Shown in pieces: positions 7,895-15,653 of a stretch of DNA of 37,077 nucleotides. Every line of letters begins with the position of its first letter. The first letter of the stretch is position 1. Below the pieces are notes generated by a model. That model saw nothing but the letters and a program-made list of their open reading frames with translations. It did no database searches and was not told where the DNA came from. A program made the position numbers and the translations under genes. The DNA comes from an uncultured Bacteroidales bacterium (GTDB lineage: Bacteria > Bacteroidota > Bacteroidia > Bacteroidales > P3). Location: contig CAJOHZ010000034.1 of NCBI GenBank assembly GCA_905234695.1, positions 1 through 37,077 of the forward strand, in the 5' to 3' direction.

Positions 7895-9871
7895 CTATTT
7901 CTTTACAATGCGCTTCACGGTGCTGGTAGCCGTGGTTACGATGCGGACAAAGTAGGCACCGGCAGGAAGATGGGAAATTGAAAATTGAGAATTGAGAACT
8001 GAAAATTGGGCTACCCGACGACCAGTCATGTCTAGCACTTCCACTTTCTGAAGCCCTTCGGCCTCAATTGTCAACATGCCACTGGTTGGATTGGGGTATA
8101 TCGAAGGTTGGGCATTGAGTGTTGCAGATTGCATGTCATCGATTCCCACATGGGCGCAGGGCCACTTGATGAGGTGTGTGCCGCCATTGCGGTAGGCATA
8201 GGGGGCCGACACCAAAGTCTCGCCGTGCTGGTTGCGGACATAGTAATTGATGTAACGGTCGGTGCCGCCACCGCTGTGCCATACTGAATAGATATTGTGT
8301 GGGGCCACAGGAATGGTGACGGAATCCTTTTGCCCGGATTCCAATTGTGCCGTGCCATACAGGAAACCATTCTCCGACACAAAGGAGAGAGAGGCACCGC
8401 CCTGCCAGCCTTCGCCGTGGGTACATTCCATCACGACCGTCACAGGACAGAGCTCTTCAAGGGAATAGGCACCTTGCACCACGCGTATCGTGCATTGGTG
8501 CGGACCTTGACTGAGTGTGATGACGGCGACACGTTCGTCGCCGCTGTTGTTCTCGGCGGCTTGAAAACGCAGGATGCTGCCCGGCATGGTGTCAGAGTAA
8601 AAGACCGTGAGCCAGTCGGCATCGCACGAGAGAGTCATAACGGTGTTGATTGAGGGGTCACTGCAGAAGAGAACCGAGTCGATACCGCCCATGCGATCGA
8701 TGCTGATGATGCTGTCACTCACGCGTACCCCATATTCGGGCACCAAGTTCAGCAGGGCGGAATTGTCATCGTTAAACTGGTACGACCCGCCGCCTACACC
8801 ACCGATGCCAGGGGCGATGTTGTCCACAGGAAAGTAGCCATCACCCGTGCCGCTCCAGCCGAAGTTGAAGTGCATGTAGCCGCGACTGTCATAGCCGTCG
8901 CAGATGAATCCGTGGCCACCGGCGGATCCTTGTCCTGTATAGACGATGGGACGGCCCTGATCCAGTTCGGCTTTCAACAGTTCTCTCCACTGGTCGTTGG
9001 TGTAGCCGGCATCTTTGTAGACCACACGCATGTCTGGACTGTAATAGAAATAGTCTTTCAACGCGTTGTTGATGGTGAGATAGCCGTCTATATCAGCCAG
9101 CCCCAAAGCCGAACTGCCTCCTTGTGCCGCAGTGCCGTAATTCATCTCGAGGCTTACGCCACAGTGGTACATCAGGGTTGCCACAGCCTCTTTCTCACGG
9201 TCGGGCGAGGTCATGGTGGCTTGTACAGGCATGTACGCCCAGTCGTAGAGGGTGTGGGCGAAGTCGGCCTCCTGGCGGCCATAAACGGCGTGTGTATATA
9301 TGTGGTTGCCCTTGCCGAAGGCGGGGTGGTGCCAGAAGTTCATAATTTGTGCCTGTGCCGTGGCGGCGCAGCCCGTGACGGTGCCTTGCGGACAGAACGC
9401 ATTGTAGGGATATTGCTGGTCCCAATAGGTGGCAATCAACGGTTCCACCACATGTCCGGTATCATCCTTGGGTGAGAGTCCCTGCTCTATCATAGCCCAT
9501 TCGGACTCGGCGGCTGTGCCGACAGTATGAGACGAGATGGAGGACAATTGGCGTTGGTATCCCTCCAACCAGAGGCGCAAGGCCGGACTCATCCTGGAAG
9601 TATCGAAGACGCCTGTGGTGGAGTAGCCCAGGATAGGGCGTGCCGCGTCGTTGGCAGCAACCAGCACGAAGCCGCCGCCCTCGCCCACGAAGAGGTAGAT
9701 GGCGTCGTACTGCCAGTCTATTGATTCAAATGCAGGGACGGTGGATTTAGTGGCCGGCAGCGTTTGCCAGAAATTCTGTGCCACTGTGGAGGCCCGTTTG
9801 GGGGTCACGGGATTGGCCGTGGCTGTGATGAACAGGAACAGGGAAAGACTAAAAGCTATAAGGTTTTTCAT
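7895..9871 (-). CDS. Secreted C10-family cysteine protease with T9SS sorting domain
   Basis: The 658-residue protein has a signal peptide (to about residue 20), then a Spi/C10 propeptide-like region (about 24-125). The streptopain-type catalytic domain follows, with Cys168 in TVTGCAATAQAQIMNFW and His320 in GSAGGHGFICDG, then FNFGWSG. Residues about 370-460 are beta-rich with a BACON-like pattern (WLTVFYSD, then QCTIRVVQGAY). The last 70 residues are a type A T9SS sorting domain (IYPNPTSGMLTIEAEG ending VKRIVKK). It should be exported by Sec and carried to the surface or medium by the type IX system. A repeat at 7972-8010 encodes SVLNSQFSI inside this sorting domain. It lies 14 bases after the preceding lipoprotein gene. 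Homologues include streptopain and interpain-type proteases. Confidence 0.9.
   Translation of the reverse strand: MKNLIAFSLSLFLFITATANPVTPKRASTVAQNFWQTLPATKSTVPAFESIDWQYDAIYLFVGEGGGFVLVAANDAARPILGYSTTGVFDTSRMSPALRLWLEGYQRQLSSISSHTVGTAAESEWAMIEQGLSPKDDTGHVVEPLIATYWDQQYPYNAFCPQGTVTGCAATAQAQIMNFWHHPAFGKGNHIYTHAVYGRQEADFAHTLYDWAYMPVQATMTSPDREKEAVATLMYHCGVSLEMNYGTAAQGGSSALGLADIDGYLTINNALKDYFYYSPDMRVVYKDAGYTNDQWRELLKAELDQGRPIVYTGQGSAGGHGFICDGYDSRGYMHFNFGWSGTGDGYFPVDNIAPGIGGVGGGSYQFNDDNSALLNLVPEYGVRVSDSIISIDRMGGIDSVLFCSDPSINTVMTLSCDADWLTVFYSDTMPGSILRFQAAENNSGDERVAVITLSQGPHQCTIRVVQGAYSLEELCPVTVVMECTHGEGWQGGASLSFVSENGFLYGTAQLESGQKDSVTIPVAPHNIYSVWHSGGGTDRYINYYVRNQHGETLVSAPYAYRNGGTHLIKWPCAHVGIDDMQSATLNAQPSIYPNPTSGMLTIEAEGLQKVEVLDMTGRRVAQFSVLNSQFSISHLPAGAYFVRIVTTATSTVKRIVKK
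7972..8010. repeat. AATTGAAAATTGAG-type dispersed repeat inside a coding region
   Basis: The plus strand carries GGAAATTGAAAATTGAGAAT followed by TGAGAACTGAAAATTGGG. About 27 of 30 bases match 33098-33128, in the same orientation relative to the window. It lies in frame within the sorting domain of the C10 protease and encodes VLNSQFSI on the minus strand. Confidence 0.75.
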
Positions 9872-9885
9872 GGCAATGGAGGTAT

Positions 9886-10521
9886 TTAATGGGATAGAGA
9901 TTCAAGGACAATTGAGGGCATCAGCAAGTCGGGCATTATGTCCCAGGCGATTTTGCCTTCGCTGAGACGACCGTCGCCATGCTTTTTAGCGGCATATGAG
10001 AGGGGGTGGAAAACCACGATGTCGGTACCCATCATATCACGCATGTCGACATTGTCAAAGTCAAGGGTCAGCGTGCCAGCCTCTTTGTCGTAAGTCAGCG
10101 TGTAACCGTAGGCTGAGGTGTCGCCCGTCTCAATGTCAATATAGGAGCAAGTCAGCACGCAGCTGTCTCCATAGTAGGTATAGTTGAACGAATCAGTATA
10201 TTTGCTCCCTTGCGAGTACTGGGGGTAGGCGGGAATTTCATAGTATATGTCGTGGAACAACTCGCCATTGACAGAGTCATTGAAATCGAGAAACACGTCG
10301 TAGGTGATGTTCATCCGGATGCCTTGCATATAGGTGGAGTTCTCCAGATGGCATGTCCACGAGGTTCCGTTCAGTATGTTCTCCACGGTATCCTCCTCTG
10401 GAGTGTCGGGGATGACAGGCATGTCTGGGGTGATGGGGGTAATCTCATCTTTCTCGGTGCAACCAGCGAAGGCAACGGTCGCGGCCACCAGCAGGATGGC
10501 AATGGGTTTGATGAATTTCAT
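9886..10521 (-). CDS. Lipoprotein with small beta domain, unknown function
   Basis: The chosen start is the ATG at 10521, which gives MKFIKPIAILLVAATVAFAG followed by Cys21, a clean lipoprotein signal. A longer reading from 10581 would put 20 residues in front of the signal and is unlikely. The mature 191 residues start with a Pro/Thr/Asp-rich linker (ITPITPDMPVIPDTP). A domain with regular beta strands follows (TSWTCHLENSTYMQGIRMNI, YGYTLTYDKEAGTLTLDFDN), similar in look to lipocalin-like Bacteroidota lipoproteins. No function can be assigned. It lies 72 bases after the CarboxypepD-domain gene and 14 bases before the C10 protease gene, so it is probably co-transcribed with the protease. Confidence 0.78.
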   Translation of the reverse strand: MKFIKPIAILLVAATVAFAGCTEKDEITPITPDMPVIPDTPEEDTVENILNGTSWTCHLENSTYMQGIRMNITYDVFLDFNDSVNGELFHDIYYEIPAYPQYSQGSKYTDSFNYTYYGDSCVLTCSYIDIETGDTSAYGYTLTYDKEAGTLTLDFDNVDMRDMMGTDIVVFHPLSYAAKKHGDGRLSEGKIAWDIMPDLLMPSIVLESLSH

Positions 10522-10593
10522 TTTCGAAATGTTTTTTGTTTCTGCACTATAAGACGCAAAGGGGTGGGAAATCTTACACATAAAGGTGTAATA

Positions 10594-11949
10594 TCAGTTG
10601 TTTTTAAGTTTTTTTACAAGTTTCTGCCGCGTGGAGACTTCAAGGGGGATGAAGTTGTACTGCTGCCAGAAAGCCTCGTCATACTGCTTGTTGTCGGCAC
10701 GACGTTGGTTGATAAGTACGCTGCCAGGAGCCTGAATAGTGTTGTCTGTAAGGAAGGTACTGGCCTCATCCCTCGTCTCGGTAGTGAGAACACATTGAGC
10801 GTGCTTGTTCATATGGAGGTCGCGGTCGCCTAAAGAGCTGTTGGGAGAGAGGAAAAGGTCGAAAACCTCATCACGTGTGTAGGAGGTGAGTGTGTAGCGG
10901 CCGTTGACCATGCCATAGGTGTGGATGGTGTGGTTGCCTGTGCCAAAAGTCTTTACTCCGTATTTCTTCATCATTCCTTTCAGCGGCCAAAGGAGTTTGA
11001 CCCATCCGAAGTAGCTCTCCTCCTCGATACGGACGATGGCGAGGGAACCTTTGGCAATGGTGACGCGGAAGGTGCCGTTGACAACCAGATACTTGTTGGT
11101 GTCGGCATGGCCCCAGTACACTACATAGTATTCCTTGCCATCGGCGTCGGTCAACTCACGCATGTGGAGGTTTTTGCGCTTCTCCAGTTTCTTTGTTGAG
11201 AAACTGGAGATAGTATTGGGCGCTTCGAGGGGATCGTAGAGGACTTCGTTCTCCGAGTAGCCCATATAGGCGTTGGCTGCGCCTTTGGTGACGCGGTTCA
11301 CATAGGTGGTATCATAGAGCAACAGCCTGTCGTGGCGGATGGCGGTGTAGTTGCTCTCGATGGGACGTTTGTAGGCGTGGGTGACGTATCCGTCGCGACT
11401 TTTGTTGAGAAGCCGTTTCAACGTGTGGTGCTTGTCATAGCCCACGCGGAGGGCGTCGAAGACCATCTCGTCAAAGACAAACAACTCGTCGTTCATTTCC
11501 CGCACATCGCGGTAAAACCAAGTGCCAACGGTGCTGTCGGTCTGGTAATTCTGCGGGATACGGTTGACGGCGTCGATGAGAAGTTGTCGAGCCGTAGCGG
11601 GGGAGTATTCCTTAATAACCACTTCTTTGAGCCAACGGCCGCCGTCGGAGCACAGCTGTCGATCACCGTTATTTCTGACGGTGGCGACGGCCACCGTGTC
11701 ACGCAGATAGCCCATGAGGGCGTAGACGATATTGCCTGACGCGTGTTCTACGGGGACTTTCAGCACATAGTCGCCGTCGGCGTTGGTCTGAGTGTAGATG
11801 GCCTGCCCTGCCACGAAGACTGCCACAGCGGGCAGCGCCTCGTGGGTCTCGCGGTCGGTGATACGTCCTCGAAGAGTGATGTAGTTGTCTTGTGCCATGG
11901 CGGTGAGACCTGCAACCAAGAGGAATAGTACAATGAATGTTCTTTTCAT
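10594..11949 (-). CDS. Exported protein with CarboxypepD-like regulatory domain
   Basis: The product has 451 residues starting from the ATG at 11949 (MKRTFIVLFLLVAGLTAMAQ, a signal peptide). A TTG 12 bases upstream is an unlikely start because it lies in repeat sequence. Residues about 25-95 form a CarboxypepD_reg-like beta-sandwich (ITLRGRITDRETHEALPAVA). A long region of about 340 residues follows, with conserved-looking stretches such as LLIDAVNRIPQNY, TWFYRDVRE and the aromatic region before the C-terminus. This layout is common in Bacteroidota outer-membrane or periplasmic proteins of unknown function (DUF5686-like architecture). It starts 8 bases after the GntR stop, so it is likely the next gene of the same operon. 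Confidence 0.82.
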   Translation of the reverse strand: MKRTFIVLFLLVAGLTAMAQDNYITLRGRITDRETHEALPAVAVFVAGQAIYTQTNADGDYVLKVPVEHASGNIVYALMGYLRDTVAVATVRNNGDRQLCSDGGRWLKEVVIKEYSPATARQLLIDAVNRIPQNYQTDSTVGTWFYRDVREMNDELFVFDEMVFDALRVGYDKHHTLKRLLNKSRDGYVTHAYKRPIESNYTAIRHDRLLLYDTTYVNRVTKGAANAYMGYSENEVLYDPLEAPNTISSFSTKKLEKRKNLHMRELTDADGKEYYVVYWGHADTNKYLVVNGTFRVTIAKGSLAIVRIEEESYFGWVKLLWPLKGMMKKYGVKTFGTGNHTIHTYGMVNGRYTLTSYTRDEVFDLFLSPNSSLGDRDLHMNKHAQCVLTTETRDEASTFLTDNTIQAPGSVLINQRRADNKQYDEAFWQQYNFIPLEVSTRQKLVKKLKNN

Positions 11950-11952
11950 GTC

Positions 11953-12014
11953 AACTTTCAATTTTCAACTTTTGACTCCACAAGGTTGCCAACCTTTGGT
12001 TCAATTTTCAATTC
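11953..12014. repeat. TTCAATTTTCAA repeats flanking a small hairpin at the GntR 3' end
   Basis: Two copies of TTCAATTTTCAA-like sequence flank a hairpin at 11978-11999 (stem AAGGTT/AACCTT extended by CCA/TGG). The block encodes the last residues of the GntR protein (KIEPKVGNLVESKVEN) and is similar to the repeats at 7972-8010 and 33098-33130. It looks like an inserted element that replaced the natural C-terminus. Confidence 0.55.
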
Positions 12015-12347
12015 GTTCAACTCATCCCATGTAATCCCCAGCATCTTCATGCGATTGAGGAAATATGGCACCTCTTCTTCGAGGAAATACTGCTTGTGCA
12101 TCGCCTCAATGCGGTCGGGGGCTTTGTCGGACACGAAGTAGCCCACGCCCCTTCGATTGTAGATTATCTCCGAGCTTTGCAGATAGTCGAAGGTACGCAT
12201 CACCGTGTTGGGATTGACGCCAAGGCTGGCGGCCACCTCCCTTACCGACGGGATACGCTCGTCCTGCTGCCACTCGCCGGCGACGATACGCTCACACAGC
12301 GAGTCGGCAATTTGCATATATATCGGTTTTTGTTTCTTGAAGTCCAT
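11958..12347 (-). CDS. GntR-family transcriptional regulator, YtrA type
   Basis: The 129-residue protein starts MDFKKQKPIYMQIADSLCER at 12347. An upstream extension to 12413 reads into the neighbouring gene and lacks family similarity. The N-terminal winged helix is clear: RIVAGEWQQDERIPSVREVA, then SLGVNPNTVMRTFDYLQ and the wing IIYNRRGVGYFVSD. The short C-terminal part without a ligand domain is typical of the YtrA subgroup, which represses its own ABC transporter operon. Here it sits downstream of an ABC ATPase, a permease and two lipoproteins. A 22-bp palindrome at the operon head promoter (16627-16648) is the likely operator. The last residues come from a repeat block. It starts 11 bases after the DUF4097-like gene. 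Confidence 0.92.
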   Translation of the reverse strand: MDFKKQKPIYMQIADSLCERIVAGEWQQDERIPSVREVAASLGVNPNTVMRTFDYLQSSEIIYNRRGVGYFVSDKAPDRIEAMHKQYFLEEEVPYFLNRMKMLGITWDELNELKIEPKVGNLVESKVEN

Positions 12348-12358
12348 AGGGTAATGAA

Positions 12359-13081
12359 TTAGAGTGATTTGATATTCAAACTGCCATTGACGGCGTCGAT
12401 GTCCACTTCGCACTTTCCGTCGCCAAGGATGATTTCTTTGTCTTTCTTTCCGCGTTTGCCGCGTTTGCCTACGGGCAGTTCGCTCTGGAAACTGGTGATC
12501 ACGCCATCCATATCAATGGTCATGCCCGCGGTGGTCGGCACATGGAGCGTCAGATGGGAGTTCACGGCATCGATGTTGATTTCTTTGGGGAGGATGGGGT
12601 AGAAAGCATCGAGTGTGGCGTTGACCCCGTCGAGGGTCACTTCGCGGCTCAGCACGCTATCGATGGTCACATCGGCATTGACGGCATCGACCTCAATCTC
12701 GTCGAGGTCAAGGCTGCGGGGAACCTCAATGACGAGGCGTTTCTTGAGATTTTTGAGTTTCTTGGTGTTCAGCGAGATGCCGTTCTTGCAGAACTGGATG
12801 TTCAGTTTGCCGTTTTCGTCCACGTAGTGGCGCATACGGAGGGTGTCGTTCAAGGCGCCGTCGGCCTCCTCGCAGATGCTCACGCTGGGATTGTCGGAAT
12901 TGAGGATATCAATGCTTCCGCTGAACCAGTCGATACTGATGGCGTTGATTTCCTGCTCGAGGATGGCATCGCCTGTGGTGTAACGCTCGGGGTGCTGGAA
13001 GTCGAAATTGACGTTGCCTGAGAAGTTGCAACTTGCCAGCAAGAGGCTGGCTATGATGGTAATGATGGGTAGGTGTTTCAT
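12359..13081 (-). CDS. DUF4097-like lipoprotein
   Basis: The 240-residue protein begins MKHLPIITIIASLLLASC, a lipoprotein signal with Cys18. The mature part has repeated short beta strands (VNADVTIDSVLSREVTLDGV, NATLDAFYPIL, INIDAVNSHLTLHVP, VDIDAVNGSLNIKSL), the repetitive beta pattern of DUF4097/DUF2807-type adhesin-like domains. A basic stretch (GKRGKRGKKDKE) lies near residue 210. Such proteins often sit next to ABC or sensor genes, but their role is unknown. The signal peptide and leader are nearly identical to those of the next upstream lipoprotein gene (13161-13883), which points to a duplication. It precedes GntR by 11 bases. Confidence 0.82.
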   Translation of the reverse strand: MKHLPIITIIASLLLASCNFSGNVNFDFQHPERYTTGDAILEQEINAISIDWFSGSIDILNSDNPSVSICEEADGALNDTLRMRHYVDENGKLNIQFCKNGISLNTKKLKNLKKRLVIEVPRSLDLDEIEVDAVNADVTIDSVLSREVTLDGVNATLDAFYPILPKEINIDAVNSHLTLHVPTTAGMTIDMDGVITSFQSELPVGKRGKRGKKDKEIILGDGKCEVDIDAVNGSLNIKSL

Positions 13082-13128
13082 GGCAAAATATTTTTTACTT
13101 CTTGGTTCTTACTTCCCGTTAGTAGGGC
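13033..13128. repeat. Direct repeat copy A: lipoprotein leader and signal peptide
   Basis: About 95 bases covering the upstream leader and the first 16 or so codons of the DUF4097-like gene match 13838-13937 nearly base for base. The other copy has seven extra bases (TTTTTAC). Both copies end at GTAGGGC. Confidence 0.75.
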
Positions 13129-13149
13129 ACCTCCTCTTCGAGGAAGTAC
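13122..13149 (-). pseudogene. Short remnant resembling the GntR C-terminal region
   Basis: The minus strand reads SYFLEEEVPY then a stop. The GntR gene encodes KQYFLEEEVPYFL at about 12053-12091. The two DNA stretches differ at two silent positions within about 24 bases. It lies in the gap between two lipoprotein genes and looks like a leftover of a rearranged copy of a GntR-type gene. The match is short. Confidence 0.4.
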
Positions 13150-13160
13150 GAACAGCTTAA

Positions 13161-13883
13161 TTAGATTTTCCCTTTTGTACGGTTCAAGTCAATGATGCGC
13201 ATCTGGCGGCCCTGTGGGTCGGGAACTATGCGCATTCCACGCTCGTCGAGCCAAAGGCTGTCGGCCTGCCAACCGTGATCGCCTATATTATATCCTTCGA
13301 CAATAGTGTTCATATCCACGTCGGAAGCAGCCGACACCGGCATGCGGTAATTCGCACGCAATTGCACAATTATTGCGGCAATGTTTTTGACGTCTATATC
13401 CCCCTCCTGAATATCCGTCTTACGATGGGACTCAAGGCGAGCCGAGTCGAAGACCACTAGTTGCCGCAGCGGCTCGTAGGTAGTGTCGGTGCGCAGTATC
13501 TCGTGGTCAACCAGGGCCTGCATCAGCGGCATATAATCAACAGGCTGCGTGTTGTCGTGATCGACGAGCGTAAAGAAATACTTCGGCAAGAAATTCTGCT
13601 TGACCCTATCGAAGTAGAACATCGTAGTATCGCTGATGCAATGATGCGACATAAGGTAGTAGGCAAATTGCGGCACAGTATTGGTGACTACCGTCGTGTC
13701 TTTACTTTGGTAGAAGTAGCAGTTCGTCTGACTTTGGCCTGTGGCGTTGCGCCAGGCGTCTATGCCCTGTACCTGCAGCGTGTAGCGGTCGGTCTCCACG
13801 GTCTCGTCGACAAGACGTTTTTTGTTGTAGCAGCCCACCAGCAGCAGGCTGGCTATGATGGTAATGATGGTTAGGTGTTTCAT
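13161..13883 (-). CDS. Lipoprotein of unknown function in ABC/GntR operon
   Basis: The 240-residue protein starts MKHLTIITIIASLLLVGC at 13883, a lipoprotein signal with Cys18. A longer reading to 13928 would put a charged stretch before the signal and overlap the permease stop, so it is rejected. The mature protein shows no family that I recognise. It has an N-terminal mixed region (TVETDRYTLQVQGIDAWRNA), then MSHHCISDTTMFYFDRVKQN and a C-terminal region with VPYDP-like turns. Its first 18 residues and leader are a near-copy of those of the neighbouring DUF4097-like gene, but the mature parts are unrelated. It follows the permease gene by 44 bases. Confidence 0.75.
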   Translation of the reverse strand: MKHLTIITIIASLLLVGCYNKKRLVDETVETDRYTLQVQGIDAWRNATGQSQTNCYFYQSKDTTVVTNTVPQFAYYLMSHHCISDTTMFYFDRVKQNFLPKYFFTLVDHDNTQPVDYMPLMQALVDHEILRTDTTYEPLRQLVVFDSARLESHRKTDIQEGDIDVKNIAAIIVQLRANYRMPVSAASDVDMNTIVEGYNIGDHGWQADSLWLDERGMRIVPDPQGRQMRIIDLNRTKGKI

Positions 13884-13937
13884 GGCACAATATTTTTTAC
13901 TTTTTACTTCTTGGTTCTTACTTCCCATCAGTAGGGC
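13838..13937. repeat. Direct repeat copy B: lipoprotein leader and signal peptide
   Basis: This is the partner of 13033-13128. It covers the end of the permease gene (GCCCTAC), the leader and the signal peptide codons of the 13161-13883 lipoprotein. The leader contains an extra TTTTTAC, a small tandem duplication. Confidence 0.75.
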
Positions 13938-14770
13938 ATCTTCTTGAGTCTGCGCCAGCTGAGCCAGCCGAAGAGACAGGCCAGGAGGACGTTGAATACA
14001 ATGGTACCCCAGAAGAGTCTGTTGAACATCACCGTCGGGTCGGCACTATAGAAGGTGTCGAAGCACCACTCCATGAAGTCGGTGTTGGTGAAGATGGCGA
14101 TGAACACGGGGATAAGAATGATACTGAAGACGAACTCGATGACATAAAGCCAGAGGATGGTCTGTAGCACCTTATGCCGCTTGAAGAGGGTACTGGTGAA
14201 GACGAACATCAGCACGGTACTGATGTAGCCAACCCAACAACCGATGACCCACAGCGAACCGAAATACGGCAACATCTCGACACCTTCCTCACCGGCGCCC
14301 ATCTCGCTGAATGTCGACAGGTTGAATGTGAACGGGAAGCCCATCTCGCCCTGCCACAGCCACTCGCGCCACGGGCCGAAAGGCAGAGCGGTGAGAAACA
14401 TGTCGAGCGCCATACCACCAAGGTAGACGGCCAGCGGGCAGATGATAAGGGAGTAGAGCAGCGCGCTGCAGAACTTCTCCAGCTTCGAGGCGGGCAGCAT
14501 GGCATAGTAGATACCTTCGTTGCGAAGGTTCCAGGTACGGTACATGCGTGAAGGCGCCATTAAAGCGGCAATATAGGCCACGCCCTCAACCATCATCAGA
14601 CGGAAGTCGGCCGGCATGGAGGCATCACGATTGATAACGACCATAAACAGCCATACGGCGAAGGGCAGCGCCGCCAGAATTAACATTGTCGTGCCGAACA
14701 TCGGCCACATATTGCGGAAGTCTTTCTTGACGACTTTGCAGAAACGGGTCCATTCAAATTTATTATTCAT
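13928..14770 (-). CDS. ABC transporter permease-like membrane protein
   Basis: The 280-residue protein starts MNNKFEWTRFCKVVKKDFRN and has about six predicted membrane segments, including MLILAALPFAVWLFMVVI, a hydrophobic run near residue 110 (LIICPLAVYLGGMALDMFL), WVIGCWVGYISTVLMFVF, VIEFVFSIILIPVFIAIF and VFNVLLACLFGWLSW. This fits an ABC-2-type permease that works with the ATPase encoded 12 bases upstream. In YtrA-type operons such pairs are induced by cell-wall stress in Firmicutes; whether that holds here is unknown. No sequence motif fixes the substrate. The stop is followed by the duplicated lipoprotein leader. Confidence 0.82.
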   Translation of the reverse strand: MNNKFEWTRFCKVVKKDFRNMWPMFGTTMLILAALPFAVWLFMVVINRDASMPADFRLMMVEGVAYIAALMAPSRMYRTWNLRNEGIYYAMLPASKLEKFCSALLYSLIICPLAVYLGGMALDMFLTALPFGPWREWLWQGEMGFPFTFNLSTFSEMGAGEEGVEMLPYFGSLWVIGCWVGYISTVLMFVFTSTLFKRHKVLQTILWLYVIEFVFSIILIPVFIAIFTNTDFMEWCFDTFYSADPTVMFNRLFWGTIVFNVLLACLFGWLSWRRLKKMPY

Positions 14771-14782
14771 AGCTTTTCCTCC

Positions 14783-15640
14783 TTATTTGAACAGTTCATT
14801 AATACGGTCCTTGTTGCGCAATACGGCGTTGAAGAGGGCCTCGATGTTGATAAGGCTTTCGTATTGGGCATTGCTCCCTTCGGTCGCGCCCCCCAATCCG
14901 GGGTTGGGGATAACATTCATGTAGCCACCCGGCAGCATCTCGCTGTAGAGAGCGTCGGAACGCTCCTCGCCACCGTACTCGAAGAAGAGTTTCTCGGTGA
15001 TGCGCTGCACACTGGCGTCAAGCAGCACGGCATTGTGGCTCAATATAACGATAGGATCTATCAGGTTTTCAACATCCTTCACCTGATGTGTGGAGATGAT
15101 GATGGTCGAATCCTCCTCGGCACGCTTGCTTAAAATGCTGCGGAACTGGGCCTTGCTGGGTATGTCGAGGCCGTTGGTAGGCTCGTCGAGCAGGATATAA
15201 TCGGTACCCAGCGAGAGGCTAGCGGCAATGAGGCTCTTTTTCTGCTGGCCGAAACTCATCTCCTTGAACTTACGGTCGGGTTCCACCTCCAGTTCCTGCA
15301 TCAGGTGCAGGAAAGAACCCTGCGAGAAGTTGGGATAGAAGGGAGCCAACTCGTTGACATACTTCTGCGGAGTGGCGTTGTCGGGCAACGTCACCTCATC
15401 GGGGAGGAAGACGATGCGTTGCAGCATCTCGGGCAGACGGTCGTGGCTGGTCAACCCGTCGACCGTGCAGATACCCATCCCGGGACACTGAAGGCCACAC
15501 ATGATTTTCAGCAAAGTGGTCTTACCCACTCCGTTCTCACCCAGCAAGCCATAGATTCCGCCCTGTGGAAAGCTGAGGTTGATGTCGTTGAAGACAGGAG
15601 TCTTCTTGTAGCTGAAGCTAAGGTTCTTAATCTCAATCAT
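14783..15640 (-). CDS. ABC transporter ATP-binding protein (YtrB-like)
   Basis: The 285-residue protein has a Walker A motif (GENGVGKT, residues 34-41), a Q-loop region near VFLPDEV, a variant signature MSFGQQKKS (residues 128-136, instead of LSGGQ), Walker B YILLDEPTNGLD (148-159) and the H-loop His185 in STHQV. It is the cytoplasmic ATPase for the permease at 13928-14770. The variant signature and short length fit the YtrB-like group tied to GntR/YtrA regulators. Near the C-terminus, residues about 243-257 (IPNPGLGGATEGSNAQ) are coded by a GC-rich palindrome that looks like an in-frame insertion. A MITE-like element separates this gene from the YbjQ-type gene upstream. Confidence 0.95.
   Translation of the reverse strand: MIEIKNLSFSYKKTPVFNDINLSFPQGGIYGLLGENGVGKTTLLKIMCGLQCPGMGICTVDGLTSHDRLPEMLQRIVFLPDEVTLPDNATPQKYVNELAPFYPNFSQGSFLHLMQELEVEPDRKFKEMSFGQQKKSLIAASLSLGTDYILLDEPTNGLDIPSKAQFRSILSKRAEEDSTIIISTHQVKDVENLIDPIVILSHNAVLLDASVQRITEKLFFEYGGEERSDALYSEMLPGGYMNVIPNPGLGGATEGSNAQYESLINIEALFNAVLRNKDRINELFK
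14870..14911. repeat. GC-rich palindrome inserted in the ABC ATPase gene
   Basis: At 14891-14909 the plus strand reads CCCCAATCCGGGGTTGGGG, a hairpin with stem CCCCAA/TTGGGG and inner CC/GG. Next to it is TTGCTCCCTTCGGTCGCG. The block encodes about 12 Gly/Asn-rich residues in a region where related ATPases appear to be shorter. The boundaries are approximate. Confidence 0.5.
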
Positions 15641-15653
15641 GGCTAATTGTTTT

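Noticed and set aside
10522-10581. An upstream start for the 9886-10521 lipoprotein
   Set aside because: It would place 20 polar residues before a clean lipoprotein signal.
11950-11961. A TTG start for the CarboxypepD-domain gene, 12 bases upstream of the ATG
   Set aside because: It lies in repeat DNA and overlaps the GntR stop; the ATG at 11949 directly begins the signal peptide.
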